From: JAVBSN01 sp031547045
GTDB lineage: Bacteria; Bacillota; Clostridia; Lachnospirales; Lachnospiraceae
DNA length: 7,469 nt
Direction of reading: 5' to 3'
Assembly: GCA_031547045.1 (NCBI GenBank)
Contig: JAVBSN010000064.1
Location: forward strand, 1 to 7,469
Positions 5,732-7,469 of this stretch are shown one piece after another. Below the pieces are notes generated by a model, which was given only the letters and a program-made list of their open reading frames with translations, was not told where the DNA came from and did not search any database. Position 1 is the stretch's first letter; each line of letters opens with the position of its first letter. Both the position numbers and the translations under genes were made by a program.

Positions 5732-7469
5732 CTATTTAGCTTTATATTTCACTCTTCTAACTTTAACAATAATTCCTGTAATTACAAATATACTTGGTAT
5801 TACCACAATAGAAAGTATTAATAATATATTTCTATCATTTCCAGTATATAATCCAGTATCATCAATAATACTTGTTCCTCTTATAGAAATCTTGTCCTCT
5901 TGTTCATACATGTACTCAATTCCATTTACAAAGAAATCTGTATTACTTCCTCCTACTTGTTGATCAACTTCATCTTCTAATGCTTCACTACTTCCAAATA
6001 CAATTAATTTTCCACCATTATCCGATTCAGATAACATTGCTATGCTAAAAGGTCCATCAACATCACTATCAAGTCTTTCAGTAATATCTTCACTAACTGC
6101 TATTTTAGAATAACATGTTGAAGATGTACTTAATAAACTATAGGTTTTATATCCTGATTTATCATATGGTGTAAGTCCTTTCGAAACTACTGTTAACACA
6201 TATCCACTATTATTAATAAGAGGATTTGTTATAGTATGACTAACAACATTAGGTAATAAATAATATTGTGTTTCCATAACATACATATTTGCATCTTCTT
6301 CCACAACCACACCATCAATTACTTTAATTCCATAATCTTTAATAAATCCATATAGATTATCTAAATATTCTGTAACTGCATCTAATGTTATATATATATT
6401 TCCACCATTATTGATATAATCTTCAAGTTTTTTAATATCATCCTTACTAAAATCACTAGTTGGACTATTTATAACTAATACTGCTATACTACTTCCAACA
6501 CTATCAATATCAAATAAACTTGCATTTTCTATTGCAAAATTGTCTCTCTTAATAGCATTTATAACATTATCTCCAAAACTCTTTTCTCCATGACCAGTTA
6601 TGTTATAAATAATTGGTGTATTACTTTCCACTACATAATTTATTGCCCCTGTTAAAAGAGGTTCAAATTCAATAACATAATCATATGAATAACTGCTAGT
6701 TTTAGCGTATGTCATATAATCATTGCAATCTACGTAATAACTCTTATCACCGCTAACTACAATTAAACTTCCCACATTAACATCTCCACTAACATATTGA
6801 GATGCAAATTCAGGATATTTATCAAGTGAACGATATTCAATATTTACTTTACTATTTAATTTACTATACTTTGCTAATATTTCTTTATATCCTACTTCAA
6901 AATCACTACTGCTCTGAAGTACATATATATTAACTTCTTTATCAATATTTTTCACAATATTTTCAGTCTGTTCTGATATTGAATATACTTTATCAGAAGA
7001 TAAATCAAAGGTTATATTTAATTTATCAACTAATACATTTATTCCTATGGAACCTACTAGAATAACCACAATAATACCAATTGAATAAGCACCTTTTTTT
7101 AACTTTGATTCTCCCTTATACCTTCTTCTTTGAATTACTTGAATAGATAAAAATATAAATATAGCTATTACACTTATCATATAAAATATGTTTCCAAGTG
7201 TCATTAATCCTGATGTTAACTGTGAAAATCTATTATCAATAGATGCCCAATTAACAATACTTGCAATACTTTCTGATGAAGTAAGATTTATAAAATATCC
7301 ACTCAAATATAGGGCTAGAAAAGTTACAATTGTTACGACTCCTGATACTACTACACTTTCTGTTAATGTTGATATAAACATACCTATAGCAATAAGGCAC
7401 ATACCAAATAAAATATATCCTATAAATCCACTTATAGTATTAGATATAGGTACATTTCCATGAAAAGAA
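5732..7469 (-). CDS. ABC-2 permease / GldG-type fusion protein (N-terminus outside window)
   Basis: The frame is open to the window edge, giving 578 residues here; the Met codon at 7402 lies inside a membrane helix and is not the start. Numbering from the edge, helices lie at about 12-33, 38-60 and 92-113; the third is followed by QRRR and resembles the end of a GldF/ABC-2 permease. A fourth helix (about 128-148) leads into the GldG-type extracytoplasmic domain: DLSSDKVYS (155-163), TGHGE (291-295), GGNIYITLD (355-363) and FGSSE (491-495), then NTDFFVNGIEYM. A final helix (about 547-569) ends in a basic tail, KVRRVKYKAK. Family knowledge: GldF and GldG are membrane partners of an ABC ATPase (GldA) and were named for gliding motility, but homologues are widespread in non-gliding bacteria and the substrate is unknown. 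Here both parts are in one chain. The ATPase gene would be expected upstream, beyond the window. Confidence 0.9.
   Translation of the reverse strand, partial: SFHGNVPISNTISGFIGYILFGMCLIAIGMFISTLTESVVVSGVVTIVTFLALYLSGYFINLTSSESIASIVNWASIDNRFSQLTSGLMTLGNIFYMISVIAIFIFLSIQVIQRRRYKGESKLKKGAYSIGIIVVILVGSIGINVLVDKLNITFDLSSDKVYSISEQTENIVKNIDKEVNIYVLQSSSDFEVGYKEILAKYSKLNSKVNIEYRSLDKYPEFASQYVSGDVNVGSLIVVSGDKSYYVDCNDYMTYAKTSSYSYDYVIEFEPLLTGAINYVVESNTPIIYNITGHGEKSFGDNVINAIKRDNFAIENASLFDIDSVGSSIAVLVINSPTSDFSKDDIKKLEDYINNGGNIYITLDAVTEYLDNLYGFIKDYGIKVIDGVVVEEDANMYVMETQYYLLPNVVSHTITNPLINNSGYVLTVVSKGLTPYDKSGYKTYSLLSTSSTCYSKIAVSEDITERLDSDVDGPFSIAMLSESDNGGKLIVFGSSEALEDEVDQQVGGSNTDFFVNGIEYMYEQEDKISIRGTSIIDDTGLYTGNDRNILLILSIVVIPSIFVITGIIVKVRRVKYKAK

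Noticed and set aside
7188..7463. Plus-strand frame of 91 codons at the right edge
   Set aside because: Opposite the membrane-helix region of the permease/GldG gene, with no recognisable protein features.

Overview
The window is very AT-rich DNA (coding and non-coding alike). It carries four protein-coding genes, two of which run off the edges. The chorismate synthase reads like those of Lachnospiraceae and related Clostridia. Strong AGGAGG-type ribosome binding sites, Gram-positive style secreted proteins and a probable pair of Spo0A boxes point the same way. My best guess is a low-GC gut- or rumen-type Lachnospiraceae bacterium; this is inference from family resemblance, not a database match.

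Region by region: (1) Positions 1-3775, minus strand, are one uninterrupted reading frame of at least 1258 codons. It has a signal peptide at its start and its C-terminus lies beyond the window. I translated it codon by codon and found no stop. It encodes a giant secreted beta-strand-repeat protein built from two alternating module types (A and B) that together form a superrepeat of about 382-395 residues. (2) Positions 3765-4385, minus strand, encode a small membrane-anchored surface protein with two YD (RHS-type) repeats, a long Ser/Asn linker and a C-terminal membrane helix. Its stop overlaps the start of the giant gene by 11 bases, so the two form one operon. (3) Positions 4386-4554 are a divergent control region: an extended -10 promoter for the surface operon overlapped by two tandem Spo0A-box-like sites, and a separate promoter for aroC. 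(4) Positions 4555-5661, plus strand, encode chorismate synthase (aroC), apparently a single-gene unit. (5) Positions 5678-5729 hold a perfect 22-bp hairpin that probably terminates transcription from both sides. (6) Positions 5732-7469, minus strand, encode the C-terminal part of an ABC-2 permease fused to a GldG-type extracytoplasmic domain; its start lies outside the window.

The surface operon is the most unusual part. A small anchored YD-repeat protein is translationally linked to a huge repetitive secreted protein, and both may be under control of the Spo0A stationary-phase/sporulation regulator. aroC is ordinary shikimate-pathway housekeeping. The GldG-type transporter component is unrelated to aroC and only shares the terminator with it.
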